A stretch of DNA of 64,000 bases from Enterobacter dykesii. GTDB taxonomy: Bacteria; Pseudomonadota; Gammaproteobacteria; Enterobacterales; Enterobacteriaceae. The notes under the pieces are model-generated. The model did not search any database and was not told the DNA's origin. It saw only the letters and a list, made by a program, of their open reading frames with translations. Positions 21,509 through 31,354 of this stretch are shown here, piece after piece. The translations under genes and the position numbers were made by a program. The DNA lies in contig NZ_CP126604.1 in assembly GCF_008364625.2 (NCBI RefSeq), positions 496,001 through 560,000 on the forward strand, written 5' to 3'. Numbering within the stretch: position 1 is the stretch's first letter; each line of letters starts with the position of its first letter.

Positions 21509-21874
21509 CGAAACTGGATATTAAACGGTTTGTTTTCATTTGCATGATTCGCATCAGATAATGATTAATTTCATATTATTGAGAGGTGAATAGCTAAGCA
21601 GGATCAGGTGGCATTATTTGAGGTTGTTATTATTTTGTAGATTTTAATCTTTTGAAATGTGTTGTTATGTGGTTGATTTTAAATGATAAATATTATACAT
21701 AAGAATGGCTATGCAATTAACGTAATTAACTATTTTTGACTTAAGGAAAATCAATAAATAATTATGGTTTTTTAGAGCAATTTATCAAAACAGTAAAGTG
21801 TGAGACGGCAACGGGTTTTGTTAATTAGAGAGCATGATCAAGAGGTTAGAACAGTCGGATGATAAGCGCTGATC

Positions 21875-21892
21875 GAGGTTATGCATAACCTC
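21875..21892. promoter_or_regulatory. Perfect 18-bp palindrome in the arcA-tabA space
   Basis: GAGGTTATGCATAACCTC is fully self-complementary. A second GAGGTTA lies 33 bp to the left (21842-21848), and TGCATAA is repeated one helical turn to the right (21893-21899). It is 155 nt before tabA. The likely reading is an operator; which regulator binds is unknown. Confidence 0.5.
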
Positions 21893-21917
21893 TGCATAAA
21901 TGCCTGGGCAGGATTAA

Positions 21918-22499
<582 letters not shown>

Positions 22500-22510
22500 G
22501 CGGGTTTACT

Positions 22511-22543
22511 CCCTCTCCCTGTGGGAGAGGGCAGGGGTGAGGG
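22511..22543. repeat. CCCTCTCCC palindromic repeat, left flank of yag cluster
   Basis: CCCTCTCCC-TGT-GGGAGAGGG is followed by CAGGGGTGAGGG, the same unit as at 1653. The sequence after it (GCACCAGACCGCA) is shared with the copy at 29671 on the other side of the yag genes. Confidence 0.8.
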
Positions 22544-22661
22544 CACCAGACCGCACCCACGCAATATGTGATCCAGCTTAAAATTCCCGCACTCCCTCTT
22601 CATCTCTCATTTACCTGCGCTTTTCCTGCGTCATAGTATGATCGTTAATTTAATGAACGCT

Positions 22662-22678
22662 GTTCTATAATGTAGAAC
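22662..22678 (+). promoter_or_regulatory. Operator-like inverted repeat over the -10 of yagE
   Basis: GTTCTA-TAATG-TAGAAC is a perfect 6-bp inverted repeat with a 5-nt spacer. It contains TATAAT (22666-22671), 31 nt before the yagE ATG. A repressor bound here would block polymerase; the IclR-type product of yagI is the obvious candidate. Confidence 0.55.
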
Positions 22679-22702
22679 AAAATGATTCAGCAAGGAGATC
22701 TC

Positions 22703-23611
22703 ATGCCGCAGTCCGCGTTGTTCACGGGAATCATTCCCCCTGTCTCCACCATCTTTACCGCCGACGGCCAGCTCGATAAGCCGGGCACCGCCGCGCTGAT
22801 CGACGATCTCATCAAGGCAGGCGTTGACGGCCTGTTCTTCCTGGGCAGCGGCGGCGAGTTCTCCCAGCTTAGCGCCGAAGAGCGCAAAACCATTGCCCGC
22901 TTTGCTATCGATCACGTCGATCGTCGCGTGCCGGTCCTGATCGGCACCGGCGGCACCAACGCCCGGGAAACCATTGAACTGAGCCAGCACGCGCAGCAGG
23001 CGGGCGCGGACGGTATCGTGGTGATTAACCCCTACTACTGGAAAGTGTCGGAAGCGAACCTGATCCGCTATTTCGAGCAGGTGGCCGACAGCGTCACGCT
23101 GCCGGTGATGCTCTATAACTTCCCGGCGTTGACCGGGCAGGACTTGACTCCGGCGCTGGTCAAAACCCTGGCCGACTCGCGCAGCAACATTATCGGCATC
23201 AAAGACACCATCGACTCCGTCGCCCACCTGCGCAGCATGATCCATACCGTCAAAGCCGCTCATCCGCACTTCACGGTGCTCTGCGGCTACGACGATCACC
23301 TCTTTAATACCCTGCTGCTCGGCGGCGACGGGGCGATCTCGGCGAGCGGGAACTTTGCCCCACAGGTGTCGGTGAATCTTCTGAAAGCCTGGCGGGATAA
23401 AGACGTGGCGAAAGCGGCTGAGTATCATCAGACCCTGCTGCAAATACCGCAGATGTATCAGCTGGATACGCCGTTTGTGAACGTCATTAAAGAGGCGATT
23501 GTGCTCTGCGGCCGCCCGATTTCCACGCACGTGCTGCCGCCCGCCTCACCGCTGGACGAGCCGCGCAAGGCGCAGCTGAAAACCCTGCTGCAACAGCTCA
23601 AGCTCTGCTGA
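22703..23611 (+). CDS. yagE: 2-keto-3-deoxy sugar-acid aldolase YagE (DHDPS family)
   Basis: Class I aldolase of the DapA superfamily that cleaves 2-keto-3-deoxy-gluconate or -pentonate to pyruvate plus an aldehyde. It is 302 residues from [10 protein letters not shown], where AAGGAG stands 6 nt upstream. It has the GSGGEF substrate loop (about 48-53), Y138 (VMLYNFPA) and the Schiff-base lysine K167 (IIGIKDT). The sequence is very close to what I remember of K-12 YagE. It is the first gene of a run matching yagE-F-G-H; the dehydratase follows by 14 nt, giving a non-phosphorylating xylonate route. Confidence 0.95.
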   Translation: MPQSALFTGIIPPVSTIFTADGQLDKPGTAALIDDLIKAGVDGLFFLGSGGEFSQLSAEERKTIARFAIDHVDRRVPVLIGTGGTNARETIELSQHAQQAGADGIVVINPYYWKVSEANLIRYFEQVADSVTLPVMLYNFPALTGQDLTPALVKTLADSRSNIIGIKDTIDSVAHLRSMIHTVKAAHPHFTVLCGYDDHLFNTLLLGGDGAISASGNFAPQVSVNLLKAWRDKDVAKAAEYHQTLLQIPQMYQLDTPFVNVIKEAIVLCGRPISTHVLPPASPLDEPRKAQLKTLLQQLKLC

Positions 23612-23625
23612 GCCGGACGATAACC

Positions 23626-25593
23626 ATGACCATCGAGAACATTTTCACCCCGCAGGACGACGCGTTTTATGCGGTGATCACCCACGCGGCGGGGCCGCAG
23701 GGCGCGCTGCCGCTGACCCCGCAGATGCTGATGGAATCTCCTAGCGGCAACCTGTTCGGCATGACGCAGAACGCCGGGATGGGCTGGGACGCCAACAAGC
23801 TGACCGGCAAAGAGGTGCTGATTATCGGCACCCAAGGCGGCATCCGCGCCGGAGACGGACGCCCGGTCGCGCTCGGCTACCACACCGGCCACTGGGAGAT
23901 CGGCATGCAGATGCAGGCGGCGGCGAAGGAGATCACCCGCAACGGCGGGATCCCGTTTGCGGCCTTCGTCAGCGATCCGTGCGACGGGCGCTCGCAGGGG
24001 ACGCACGGCATGTTCGACTCCCTGCCGTACCGCAACGACGCGGCGATCGTGTTTCGCCGCCTGATCCGCTCCCTGCCGACGCGTCGGGCGGTGATCGGCG
24101 TGGCAACCTGCGATAAAGGGCTGCCCGCCACCATGATTGCGCTGGCTTCCATGCACGACCTGCCGACCATTCTGGTGCCGGGCGGGGCGACGCTGCCGCC
24201 AACCGTGGGGGAAGACGCGGGCAAGGTGCAGACCATCGGCGCTCGCTTCGCCAACCATGAACTCTCCCTGCAGGAGGCCGCCGAACTGGGCTGTCGCGCC
24301 TGCGCCTCGCCGGGCGGCGGGTGTCAGTTCCTCGGCACGGCGGGCACCTCGCAGGTGGTCGCGGAAGCGCTGGGCCTGGCGCTGCCGCACTCCGCGCTGG
24401 CTCCGTCCGGACAGGCGGTGTGGCTGGAGATCGCCCGCCAGTCGGCGCGCGCGGTGAGCGAGCTGGATAACCGCGGCATCACCACGCGCGATATCCTCAC
24501 CGACAAAGCCATCGAAAACGCGATGGTGATCCACGCGGCGTTCGGCGGCTCCACCAATTTACTGCTGCACATTCCTGCCATCGCCCACGCGGCGGGCTGC
24601 ACGATCCCGGACGTTGAACACTGGACGCGCGTTAACCGCAGGGTGCCGCGCCTGGTGAGCGTGCTGCCCAACGGCCCCGACTATCACCCGACCGTGCGTG
24701 CCTTCCTCGCGGGTGGCGTGCCGGAGGTGATGCTCCACCTGCGCGATCTCGGTCTGCTGCATCTGGACGCCATGACCGTAACCGGCCAGACGGTGGGCGA
24801 GAACCTCGACTGGTGGCAGGCATCCGAGCGTCGGGCACGTTTCCGCCAGTGCCTGCGCGAGCAGGACGGCGTGGATCCGGATGACGTGATCCTGCCGCCG
24901 GAGAAGGCAAAAGCGAAAGGGCTGACCTCGACGGTCTGCTTCCCGACGGGCAACATCGCGCCGGAAGGATCGGTGATCAAGGCCACGGCGATCGATCCGT
25001 CGGTGGTGGGCGAAGATGGCGTGTACCGCCACACCGGCCGGGCGCGGGTGTTTGTCTCGGAGGCGCAGGCAATCAAGGCCATCAAGCGGGAAGAGATTGC
25101 GCAGGGCGATATCATGGTGGTTATCGGCGGCGGGCCGTCCGGCACCGGCATGGAAGAGACCTATCAGCTCACCTCCGCGCTGAAGCATATCTCGTGGGGC
25201 AAGACGGTGTCGCTCATCACCGATGCGCGCTTCTCAGGCGTGTCTACGGGCGCCTGCTTCGGCCACGTGTCGCCGGAGGCTCTGGCGGGCGGGCCGATTG
25301 GCAAGCTGCGCGATAACGACATCATCGAGATTGCCGTGGATCGTCTGACGTTAACTGGCAGCGTGAACTTTATCGGCACGGCGGACAACCCGCTGACGCC
25401 GGAAGAGGGCGCGCGCGAACTGGCAGTCAGGCAGACGCACCCGGATCTGCACGCCCATGACTTTTTGCCGGACGATACCCGGCTGTGGGCGGCACTGCAG
25501 TCGGTGAGCGGCGGCACCTGGAAAGGCTGTATTTATGACACCGATAAAATTATTGAGGTAATTAACGCCGGTAAAAAAGCGCTCGGCATTTAA
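23626..25593 (+). CDS. yagF: D-xylonate dehydratase YagF (IlvD/Edd family)
   Basis: Dehydratase that converts D-xylonate to 2-keto-3-deoxyxylonate, the substrate of YagE. The 655 residues equal the K-12 YagF/YjhG length. IlvD/Edd signatures include the cysteines of [21 protein letters not shown] (residues about 110) and of [19 protein letters not shown] (about 223-240), which hold the iron-sulfur cluster, and [16 protein letters not shown] near 540. It is 14 nt behind yagE. After the stop an imperfect hairpin (about 25610-25640) ends in a T-rich run, so yagG probably has its own promoter. Confidence 0.95.
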   Translation: MTIENIFTPQDDAFYAVITHAAGPQGALPLTPQMLMESPSGNLFGMTQNAGMGWDANKLTGKEVLIIGTQGGIRAGDGRPVALGYHTGHWEIGMQMQAAAKEITRNGGIPFAAFVSDPCDGRSQGTHGMFDSLPYRNDAAIVFRRLIRSLPTRRAVIGVATCDKGLPATMIALASMHDLPTILVPGGATLPPTVGEDAGKVQTIGARFANHELSLQEAAELGCRACASPGGGCQFLGTAGTSQVVAEALGLALPHSALAPSGQAVWLEIARQSARAVSELDNRGITTRDILTDKAIENAMVIHAAFGGSTNLLLHIPAIAHAAGCTIPDVEHWTRVNRRVPRLVSVLPNGPDYHPTVRAFLAGGVPEVMLHLRDLGLLHLDAMTVTGQTVGENLDWWQASERRARFRQCLREQDGVDPDDVILPPEKAKAKGLTSTVCFPTGNIAPEGSVIKATAIDPSVVGEDGVYRHTGRARVFVSEAQAIKAIKREEIAQGDIMVVIGGGPSGTGMEETYQLTSALKHISWGKTVSLITDARFSGVSTGACFGHVSPEALAGGPIGKLRDNDIIEIAVDRLTLTGSVNFIGTADNPLTPEEGARELAVRQTHPDLHAHDFLPDDTRLWAALQSVSGGTWKGCIYDTDKIIEVINAGKKALGI

Positions 25594-25819
25594 TTATTTT
25601 CTGAGATAAAACCGTCTGCGGGAAATATTCCGTGGACGGCTTTGTCATTTCTGTTATTTAGCAATATAAACAATGATTTGAGATATATCGTTGGCGTCAC
25701 AAAAGCAAAATAACGTAATTCAGAAATAAGATATGACCATTGCTGGTTAATTGAACAGCTCATTACACTCCATTAACACGATGTTGTAATTCAGCACACT
25801 ACATAAGGGTGTAATTCTG

Positions 25820-27202
25820 ATGACGCAATTAACCATGAAAGACAAAATTGGCTACGGGCTCGGTGACACCGCCTGCGGCTTCGTCTGGCAGGCCACGATG
25901 TTCCTGCTGGCCTACTTCTACACCGACGTCTTCGGCCTGTCGGCGGGCATTATGGGTACGCTGTTTTTGGTCTCCCGCGTGCTCGACGCCGTCACCGACC
26001 CGCTGATGGGGCTGCTGGTGGACCGCACCCGAACGCGGCACGGCCAGTTCCGCCCGTTCCTGCTGTGGGGCGCCATCCCGTTTGGCATCGTCTGCGTGCT
26101 GACCTTCTACACGCCGGACTTCTCCGCGCAGGGCAAGATCATCTACGCCTGCGTGACCTACATTCTCCTGACCCTGGTCTACACCTTCGTTAACGTCCCG
26201 TACTGCGCCATGCCGGGCGTCATCACCGCCGACCCGAAAGAGCGGCACGCCCTTCAGTCCTGGCGCTTCTTCCTGGCGGCGGCGGGCTCGCTCGCCATCA
26301 GCGGCATCGCGCTGCCGCTGGTGAGCATCATCGGTAAAGGGAACGAGCAGTTGGGCTATTTCGGCGCCATGTGCGTGCTGGGCCTGAGCGGCGTGGTGCT
26401 GCTCTACGTCTGCTTCTTTACCACCAAAGAGCGCTATACCTTTGAGGTGCAGCCGGGCTCGTCGGTGGCGAAAGATCTTAAGCTGCTGCTGGGCAACACC
26501 CAGTGGCGGATCATGTGCGCGTTCAAGATGATGGCGACCTGCTCCAACGTGGTGCGCGGCGGGGCGACGCTCTACTTCGTGAAATACGTGATGGATCACC
26601 CGGAGATGGCGACCCAGTTTTTACTTTACGGCAGCCTCGCTACCATGTTCGGCTCGCTCTGCTCTTCCCGCCTGCTGGGGCGCTTCGACCGCGTTACCGC
26701 CTTCAAGTGGATCATCGTCGCCTACTCGCTGATCAGCCTGCTGATTTTCGTCACCCCGGCCGAGCACATCGCCCTGATTTTCGCCCTCAACATTCTGTTC
26801 CTGTTCGTCTTCAACACCACCACGCCGCTGCAGTGGCTGATGGCCTCTGACGTGGTGGACTACGAGGAGAGCCGCAGCGGTCGCCGCCTCGACGGGCTGG
26901 TGTTCTCCACCTATTTGTTCAGCCTGAAGATTGGCCTGGCGATTGGCGGGGCGGTAGTGGGCTGGATCCTGGCGTACGTGAACTACTCCGCCAGCAGCAG
27001 CGTGCAGCCGGTGGAGGTGCTCACCACCATCAAAATTCTGTTCTGCGTGGTGCCGGTGGTGCTCTACGCGGGCATGTTCATCATGCTGTCGTTCTACAAG
27101 CTCACCGACGCCCGCGTGGAGGCCATCAGCCAGCAGCTGATCAAGCACCGCGCATCGCAGGGCGAGGCCGTTCCCGACGCCGCGACAGCCGCATCCCATT
27201 AA
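25820..27202 (+). CDS. yagG: Glycoside/pentoside-H+ symporter YagG (GPH family)
   Basis: Twelve-helix MFS permease of the GPH (MelB-like) family, 460 residues like K-12 YagG. The N-terminal KIGYGLGDTACGFVWQ and the loop DRTRTRHGQFRPF are GPH signatures. It should import xylosides for YagH, which follows 11 nt downstream. The 226-nt gap to yagF holds two direct copies of TGTAATTC (25785-25792 and 25810-25817) close to the start codon and an ATTACAC mirror copy at 25762; this is a candidate regulator site. The ribosome site (AAGGG, 11 nt upstream) is loose. Confidence 0.93.
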   Translation: MTQLTMKDKIGYGLGDTACGFVWQATMFLLAYFYTDVFGLSAGIMGTLFLVSRVLDAVTDPLMGLLVDRTRTRHGQFRPFLLWGAIPFGIVCVLTFYTPDFSAQGKIIYACVTYILLTLVYTFVNVPYCAMPGVITADPKERHALQSWRFFLAAAGSLAISGIALPLVSIIGKGNEQLGYFGAMCVLGLSGVVLLYVCFFTTKERYTFEVQPGSSVAKDLKLLLGNTQWRIMCAFKMMATCSNVVRGGATLYFVKYVMDHPEMATQFLLYGSLATMFGSLCSSRLLGRFDRVTAFKWIIVAYSLISLLIFVTPAEHIALIFALNILFLFVFNTTTPLQWLMASDVVDYEESRSGRRLDGLVFSTYLFSLKIGLAIGGAVVGWILAYVNYSASSSVQPVEVLTTIKILFCVVPVVLYAGMFIMLSFYKLTDARVEAISQQLIKHRASQGEAVPDAATAASH

Positions 27203-27213
27203 CCGGAGGCACT

Positions 27214-28824
27214 ATGCAAATCACTAACCCGATACTCACCGGCTTCAACCCGGACCCGTCCCTGTGCCGCCAGGGCGAGGACTACTACATCGCCACTTCG
27301 ACCTTCGAGTGGTTCCCGGGCGTGCGCATCTACCACTCCCGCGACCTGAAAAACTGGTCGCTGGTCAGCACGCCGCTGGACCGCGTGTCGATGCTGGACA
27401 TGAAGGGCAACCCGGACTCCGGCGGCATCTGGGCGCCGTGCCTGAGCTACGCCGACGGCAGGTTCTGGCTGCTCTACACCGACGTGAAGATTGTCGATTC
27501 GCCGTGGAAAAACGGCCGCAACTTCCTCGTCACCGCGCCGTCCATTGAGGGGCCGTGGAGCGAGCCGATCCCGATGGGCAACGGCGGGTTTGACCCGTCC
27601 CTGTTTCACGACGACGATGGCCGCAAATACTATATCTACCGCCCGTGGGGGCCGCGCCACCACAGCAATCCGCACAACACCATCGTGATGCAGGAGTTTG
27701 ACCCGCAGACCGGCACCCTCTCGCCCGAGCGCAAAACGCTGTTTACCGGCACGCCGCTCTGCTACACCGAAGGCGCGCACCTGTATCGCCACGCGGGATG
27801 GTATTACCTGATGGTCGCCGAGGGCGGCACCAGCTACGAGCACGCCGTCGTGGTGCTGCGTTCCAAAAATATCGACGGGCCGTACGAGCTGCACCCGGAC
27901 GTGACGATGATGACCAGCTGGCACCTGCCGGAGAACCCGCTGCAGAAGAGCGGCCACGGCTCGCTGCTGCAGATCCACACCGGGGAATGGTACATGGCCT
28001 ACCTCACCAGCCGCCCGCTGCGCCTGCCCGGCGTGCCGCTGCTGGCCTCCTGCGGGCGCGGCTACTGTCCGCTGGGGCGCGAGACCGGCATCGCCCGCAT
28101 TGAATGGCGCGACGGCTGGCCGTACGTGGAAGGCGGCAAGCACGCGCAGCTGATCGTGAAAGGCCCACAGGTGGCCGAGCATCCTGCATCCATTCCGGGC
28201 AACTGGCGGGAGGATTTTGACTCCAGTTCGCTCGACCCGGAACTGCAGACCCTGCGCATCCCGTTCGACGACACCCTCGGCTCGCTCACCGCGCGGCCGG
28301 GCTATTTACGGCTCTACGGCAACGACTCGCTCAACTCGACCTTCACCCAGTCAACGGTGGCGCGCCGCTGGCAGCACTTCGCCTTCCGGGCCGAGACGCG
28401 GATGCAGTTTTCGCCGGTCCACTTCCAGCAGAGCGCGGGGCTGACCTGCTACTACAACAGTAAAAACTGGAGCTACTGCTTTGTGGACTACGAGGAGGGG
28501 CAGGGCAGAACGATTAAGGTTATCCAGCTCGACCACAACGTGCCGTCATGGCCGCTGCACGAGCAGCCGATTCCGGTGCCGGAGAGCGCGGAGAGCGTCT
28601 GGCTGCGGGTGGACGTGGATACGCTGGTCTACCGCTACAGCTACTCGTTCGACGGCGAGACGTGGCACGCCGTGCCGGTCACCTATGAGGCGTGGAAGCT
28701 GTCGGACGACTACATCGGCGGGCGCGGCTTCTTTACCGGCGCGTTTGTGGGGCTGCACTGCGAGGATATCAGCGGCGACGGCTGCCACGCGGACTTCGAC
28801 TACTTCACCTACGAGCCGATCTAA
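27214..28824 (+). CDS. yagH: Beta-xylosidase YagH (GH43)
   Basis: Cytoplasmic GH43 enzyme that releases xylose from imported xylo-oligosaccharides. At 536 residues it matches K-12 YagH and XynB types: a five-bladed propeller (residues 1 to about 310) with the catalytic aspartate in GFNPDPSLCRQ near residue 14, the helper D in GFDPSLFHDDDG, and the acid glutamate in CYTEGAHLYR (about 188), followed by a C-terminal beta-sandwich. No signal peptide is seen, in keeping with transport by YagG. It ends 4 nt before the convergent yagI stop. Confidence 0.95.
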   Translation: MQITNPILTGFNPDPSLCRQGEDYYIATSTFEWFPGVRIYHSRDLKNWSLVSTPLDRVSMLDMKGNPDSGGIWAPCLSYADGRFWLLYTDVKIVDSPWKNGRNFLVTAPSIEGPWSEPIPMGNGGFDPSLFHDDDGRKYYIYRPWGPRHHSNPHNTIVMQEFDPQTGTLSPERKTLFTGTPLCYTEGAHLYRHAGWYYLMVAEGGTSYEHAVVVLRSKNIDGPYELHPDVTMMTSWHLPENPLQKSGHGSLLQIHTGEWYMAYLTSRPLRLPGVPLLASCGRGYCPLGRETGIARIEWRDGWPYVEGGKHAQLIVKGPQVAEHPASIPGNWREDFDSSSLDPELQTLRIPFDDTLGSLTARPGYLRLYGNDSLNSTFTQSTVARRWQHFAFRAETRMQFSPVHFQQSAGLTCYYNSKNWSYCFVDYEEGQGRTIKVIQLDHNVPSWPLHEQPIPVPESAESVWLRVDVDTLVYRYSYSFDGETWHAVPVTYEAWKLSDDYIGGRGFFTGAFVGLHCEDISGDGCHADFDYFTYEPI

Positions 28825-28828
28825 CGGC

Positions 28829-29587
28829 TCAGGCCGGGTAGCCCAGCGCGCGTGATAGCTCGAGCCCGGCCTGCTGAAGCTGCTCGCGGAAATTAGCCAG
28901 CTCGGCGTCGTCCACGCGGGAGGTCAGCGTCGACAGGCTCAGGGCGGCGATGACGCGGGATTCATGGTTCCACACCGGCACCGCCACGCAGCGCACGCCC
29001 TGCTCGTTCTCTTCGCGGTCGATGGCGTAACCCTGCTCGCGGGTCTGCGTCAGGGCGGTCATTAACGCTTCGCGTGAGGCAAGGGTAGCGGGCGTAAAGG
29101 TCGTGTACTGATAACCCTCCAGCAGGGCGTTCAGCTCGGCCTCGCCCAGCCAGGCAATCAACACCTTGCCGATGGCGGTGGCGTGAACCGGCAGGCGGCG
29201 GCCGATGCGCGAATAGGCGATGGCCGCCAGCTTGCCTTCAATCTTCTCAATATAAACCCCTTCACGCCCGTCCAGGATCCCCAGATGGGTCGTCTGCCCG
29301 GTCCGCTGGGACAGCTCCGTCAGCCAGCCTTTCGCCTTCTGGCGAATATCGATGGAGCCCACGACGAAATGACCTCGCTCGACCAGCTTCATGCCGAGGC
29401 GATATTTGCCGTTCTCCGGGTTCTGATCGATATAGCCGTGAAGCTGCAGGGTTTTCAGCAGCGAGTGGAGGGTGCTCTTGCTCAGCCCCATCAGTTTGCT
29501 GATGTCGGTGATCTTAAGCTCGGTGGCCTGCTCGTTGAACAGGTCGAGGATCTGCAACGCACGTTCAACAGACTGAATAATCGGCAT
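28829..29587 (-). CDS. yagI: IclR-family regulator YagI (XynR)
   Basis: A 252-residue IclR-type regulator, same length as K-12 YagI, which has been described as the xylonate-responsive repressor XynR. The N-terminal helix-turn-helix (ITDISKLMGLSKSTLHSLLKTL, residues about 22-43) is followed by the IclR effector domain. It is convergent with yagH and encoded on the opposite strand from its presumed targets. A likely operator is the inverted repeat over the yagE -10 (22662-22678). The ATG has no strong ribosome site, suggesting low expression. Confidence 0.93.
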   Translation of the reverse strand: MPIIQSVERALQILDLFNEQATELKITDISKLMGLSKSTLHSLLKTLQLHGYIDQNPENGKYRLGMKLVERGHFVVGSIDIRQKAKGWLTELSQRTGQTTHLGILDGREGVYIEKIEGKLAAIAYSRIGRRLPVHATAIGKVLIAWLGEAELNALLEGYQYTTFTPATLASREALMTALTQTREQGYAIDREENEQGVRCVAVPVWNHESRVIAALSLSTLTSRVDDAELANFREQLQQAGLELSRALGYPA

Positions 29588-29670
29588 AATGCTGGCATGT
29601 CCACGCTGGAATTAAGGCGAAAACGTACCTTTTTCGGGGTGAAAAATCAATGAAATGGAGCCGGTGTTCT

Positions 29671-29703
29671 CCCTCTCCCCGTGGGAGAGGGCACCAGACC
29701 GCA
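29671..29703. repeat. CCCTCTCCC palindromic repeat, right flank of yag cluster
   Basis: CCCTCTCCC-CGT-GGGAGAGGG runs straight into GCACCAGACCGCA. Compared with the copy at 22511 it lacks the 12-nt arm between two GGGCA direct repeats, as if a slip between them had removed it. It lies between yagI and the convergent end of argF. Confidence 0.8.
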
Positions 29704-29713
29704 GAGGAGTCAA

Positions 29714-30718
29714 TCACTCCCCAAGCGTCGCCACCATCACCGCCTTAATCGTATGCATCCGGTTTTCCGCCTGGTCAAACACGATGCTCGCCGGCGACTC
29801 AAACACCTCGTCCGTCACTTCCATCCCGCCGTGCAGGTCGAACTCCTTCGCCATCTGCTTGCCGAGCGTGGTCTGGTCGTCATGGAACGCCGGCAGACAG
29901 TGCAGGAACTTCACGTCCGGGTTGCCGGTAAGCGCCATCATCTGCGCGTTCACCTGATACCCGCGCAGCAGCGCAATCCGCTCCGCCCACTTCTCTTTGG
30001 CTTCGCCCATCGACACCCACACGTCGGTATAGATAAAGTCCGCACCCTTCACGCCCGCCGCCACGTCTTCCGTCAGCGTGATTTTCCCGCCGTGCTTCTC
30101 CGCCAGCGCAGCGCACTCCGCCACCAGGCTCTCTTCCGGCCAGCAGGCTTTCGGGGCCACCAGGCGCAGGTCCAGCCCGGTCAGCGCCGCCGCTTCCAGC
30201 ATCGAGTTGCCCATGTTGTTGCGCGCGTCGCCCGCGTAGACCAGCGTCATCTCGTTAAACGCCTTGCCCGGCAGGTGCTCCTGCATGGTCAGCAGGTCCG
30301 CCAGCAGCTGCGTCGGGTGGAACTCGTTGGTCAGCCCGTTCCACACCGGCACGCCCGCATATTGCGCCAGCGTTTCGACCACTTCCTGGCCGTGGCCGCG
30401 ATACTGAATGCCGTCGTACATCCGCCCGAGCACCCGCGCGGTGTCCTTAATTGACTCTTTATGCCCAATCTGGCTGCCGCTCGGCCCTAAATAGGTAACG
30501 CGCGCGCCCTGGTCAAATGCGGCAACTTCGAAAGAGCAACGTGTACGGGTCGAGTCTTTTTCGAAGATGAGCGCGATGTTTTTACCGGTAAGCTTTTGTA
30601 CTTCCTTGCCCTTTTTTTTATCGGCTTTGAGCTGTGCGGCAAGGGTCAGCAGAGAGGTGAACTGTGCAGGGGTAAAGTCGAGCAATTTCAGAAAGTGTTT
30701 CTTGTACAGATCAGACAT
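29714..30718 (-). CDS. argF: Biosynthetic ornithine carbamoyltransferase, ArgF-like, at the argI locus
   Basis: Forms citrulline from ornithine and carbamoyl phosphate in arginine synthesis. It is 334 residues with STRTR, FHPTQ and HCLPAFH motifs. As far as I can recall the K-12 proteins, it begins [20 protein letters not shown] like K-12 ArgF rather than [20 protein letters not shown] like ArgI, and stays closer to ArgF throughout. Its position next to rraB is that of argI. A pair of ARG boxes lies just upstream, so it is repressed by arginine. It differs at many sites from the catabolic copy at 18200. Confidence 0.95.
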   Translation of the reverse strand: MSDLYKKHFLKLLDFTPAQFTSLLTLAAQLKADKKKGKEVQKLTGKNIALIFEKDSTRTRCSFEVAAFDQGARVTYLGPSGSQIGHKESIKDTARVLGRMYDGIQYRGHGQEVVETLAQYAGVPVWNGLTNEFHPTQLLADLLTMQEHLPGKAFNEMTLVYAGDARNNMGNSMLEAAALTGLDLRLVAPKACWPEESLVAECAALAEKHGGKITLTEDVAAGVKGADFIYTDVWVSMGEAKEKWAERIALLRGYQVNAQMMALTGNPDVKFLHCLPAFHDDQTTLGKQMAKEFDLHGGMEVTDEVFESPASIVFDQAENRMHTIKAVMVATLGE

Positions 30719-30745
30719 TTTATCCTCACATGGCGAATGCCACTT

Positions 30746-30784
30746 ATTGAATTAAAATTCACTTTATATGTGTAATTATTCATT
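30746..30784 (-). promoter_or_regulatory. Tandem ARG boxes upstream of argF
   Basis: TGAAT-TAAA-ATTCA (30748-30761) is a perfect ARG-box core. A second, TGTGT-AATT-ATTCA (30769-30782), is 21 bp further on, the usual spacing of paired 18-bp boxes separated by 3 bp. The ArgR hexamer should bind here. Confidence 0.88.
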
Positions 30785-30882
30785 TGCAACCCCGTTTCAC
30801 AATTCTTTCCAACAAAGGTGGAGGCAAACCCGTCCGTGTGTGAAAATAGAAGTATCTGCCGCACTTTAAAGAGGATTGAGCC

Positions 30883-31308
30883 ATGGCAAACCCGGAACAC
30901 CTGGAAGAGCAACGCGAAGAGACGCGTCTGATTATTGAAGAACTGCTGGAAGACGGTAGCGATCCGGACGCGCTGTACACCATCGAGCACCATTTCTCTG
31001 CGGATGATTTCGACGCGCTGGAAAAACTGGCGGTAGAAGCCTTCAAGCTGGGCTACGAAGTGACCGAGCCGGAAGAGCTGGAAGTGGAAGAGGGCGACAC
31101 CGTCATCTGCTGCGACATCCTGAGCGAAGGCGCGCTGAAGGCGGAGCTGATCGACGCGCAGGTCGAACAGCTGATGAACCTGGCCGAGAAGTTTGAAGTG
31201 GAATACGACGGCTGGGGAACCTACTTCGAAGATCCGAACGGTGAAGACGGCGAAGAAGGCGACGACGAAGATTACGTCGACGAAGACGACGATGGCGTGC
31301 GTCACTAA
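30883..31308 (+). CDS. rraB: Ribonuclease E inhibitor RraB
   Basis: Small acidic protein that binds RNase E and reshapes mRNA decay. The 141 residues begin [20 protein letters not shown] as in E. coli RraB (YjgD), with the conserved core [10 protein letters not shown]. The C-terminal 30 residues are almost wholly acidic ([16 protein letters not shown]). It is divergent from argF, as in E. coli. AGGATTGAGCC precedes the ATG. Confidence 0.97.
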   Translation: MANPEHLEEQREETRLIIEELLEDGSDPDALYTIEHHFSADDFDALEKLAVEAFKLGYEVTEPEELEVEEGDTVICCDILSEGALKAELIDAQVEQLMNLAEKFEVEYDGWGTYFEDPNGEDGEEGDDEDYVDEDDDGVRH

Positions 31309-31317
31309 GCGTTTCAG

Positions 31318-31342
31318 GCGGTGGCGCGCGCCACCGCTTTTT
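31318..31342 (+). terminator. Terminator after rraB
   Basis: GCGGTGGCGC and GCGCCACCGC form a 10-bp stem with TTTTT directly after it. It ends 12 nt before the miaE start, so miaE may depend on read-through. Confidence 0.85.
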
Positions 31343-31354
31343 CAAGGCAGAACC

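Noticed and set aside
21372-21620. ARG boxes for the arc operon
   Set aside because: Several TGAAT/ATTCA-like fragments occur, but none forms a pair with the correct 4-nt core and 21-bp spacing as found upstream of argF.
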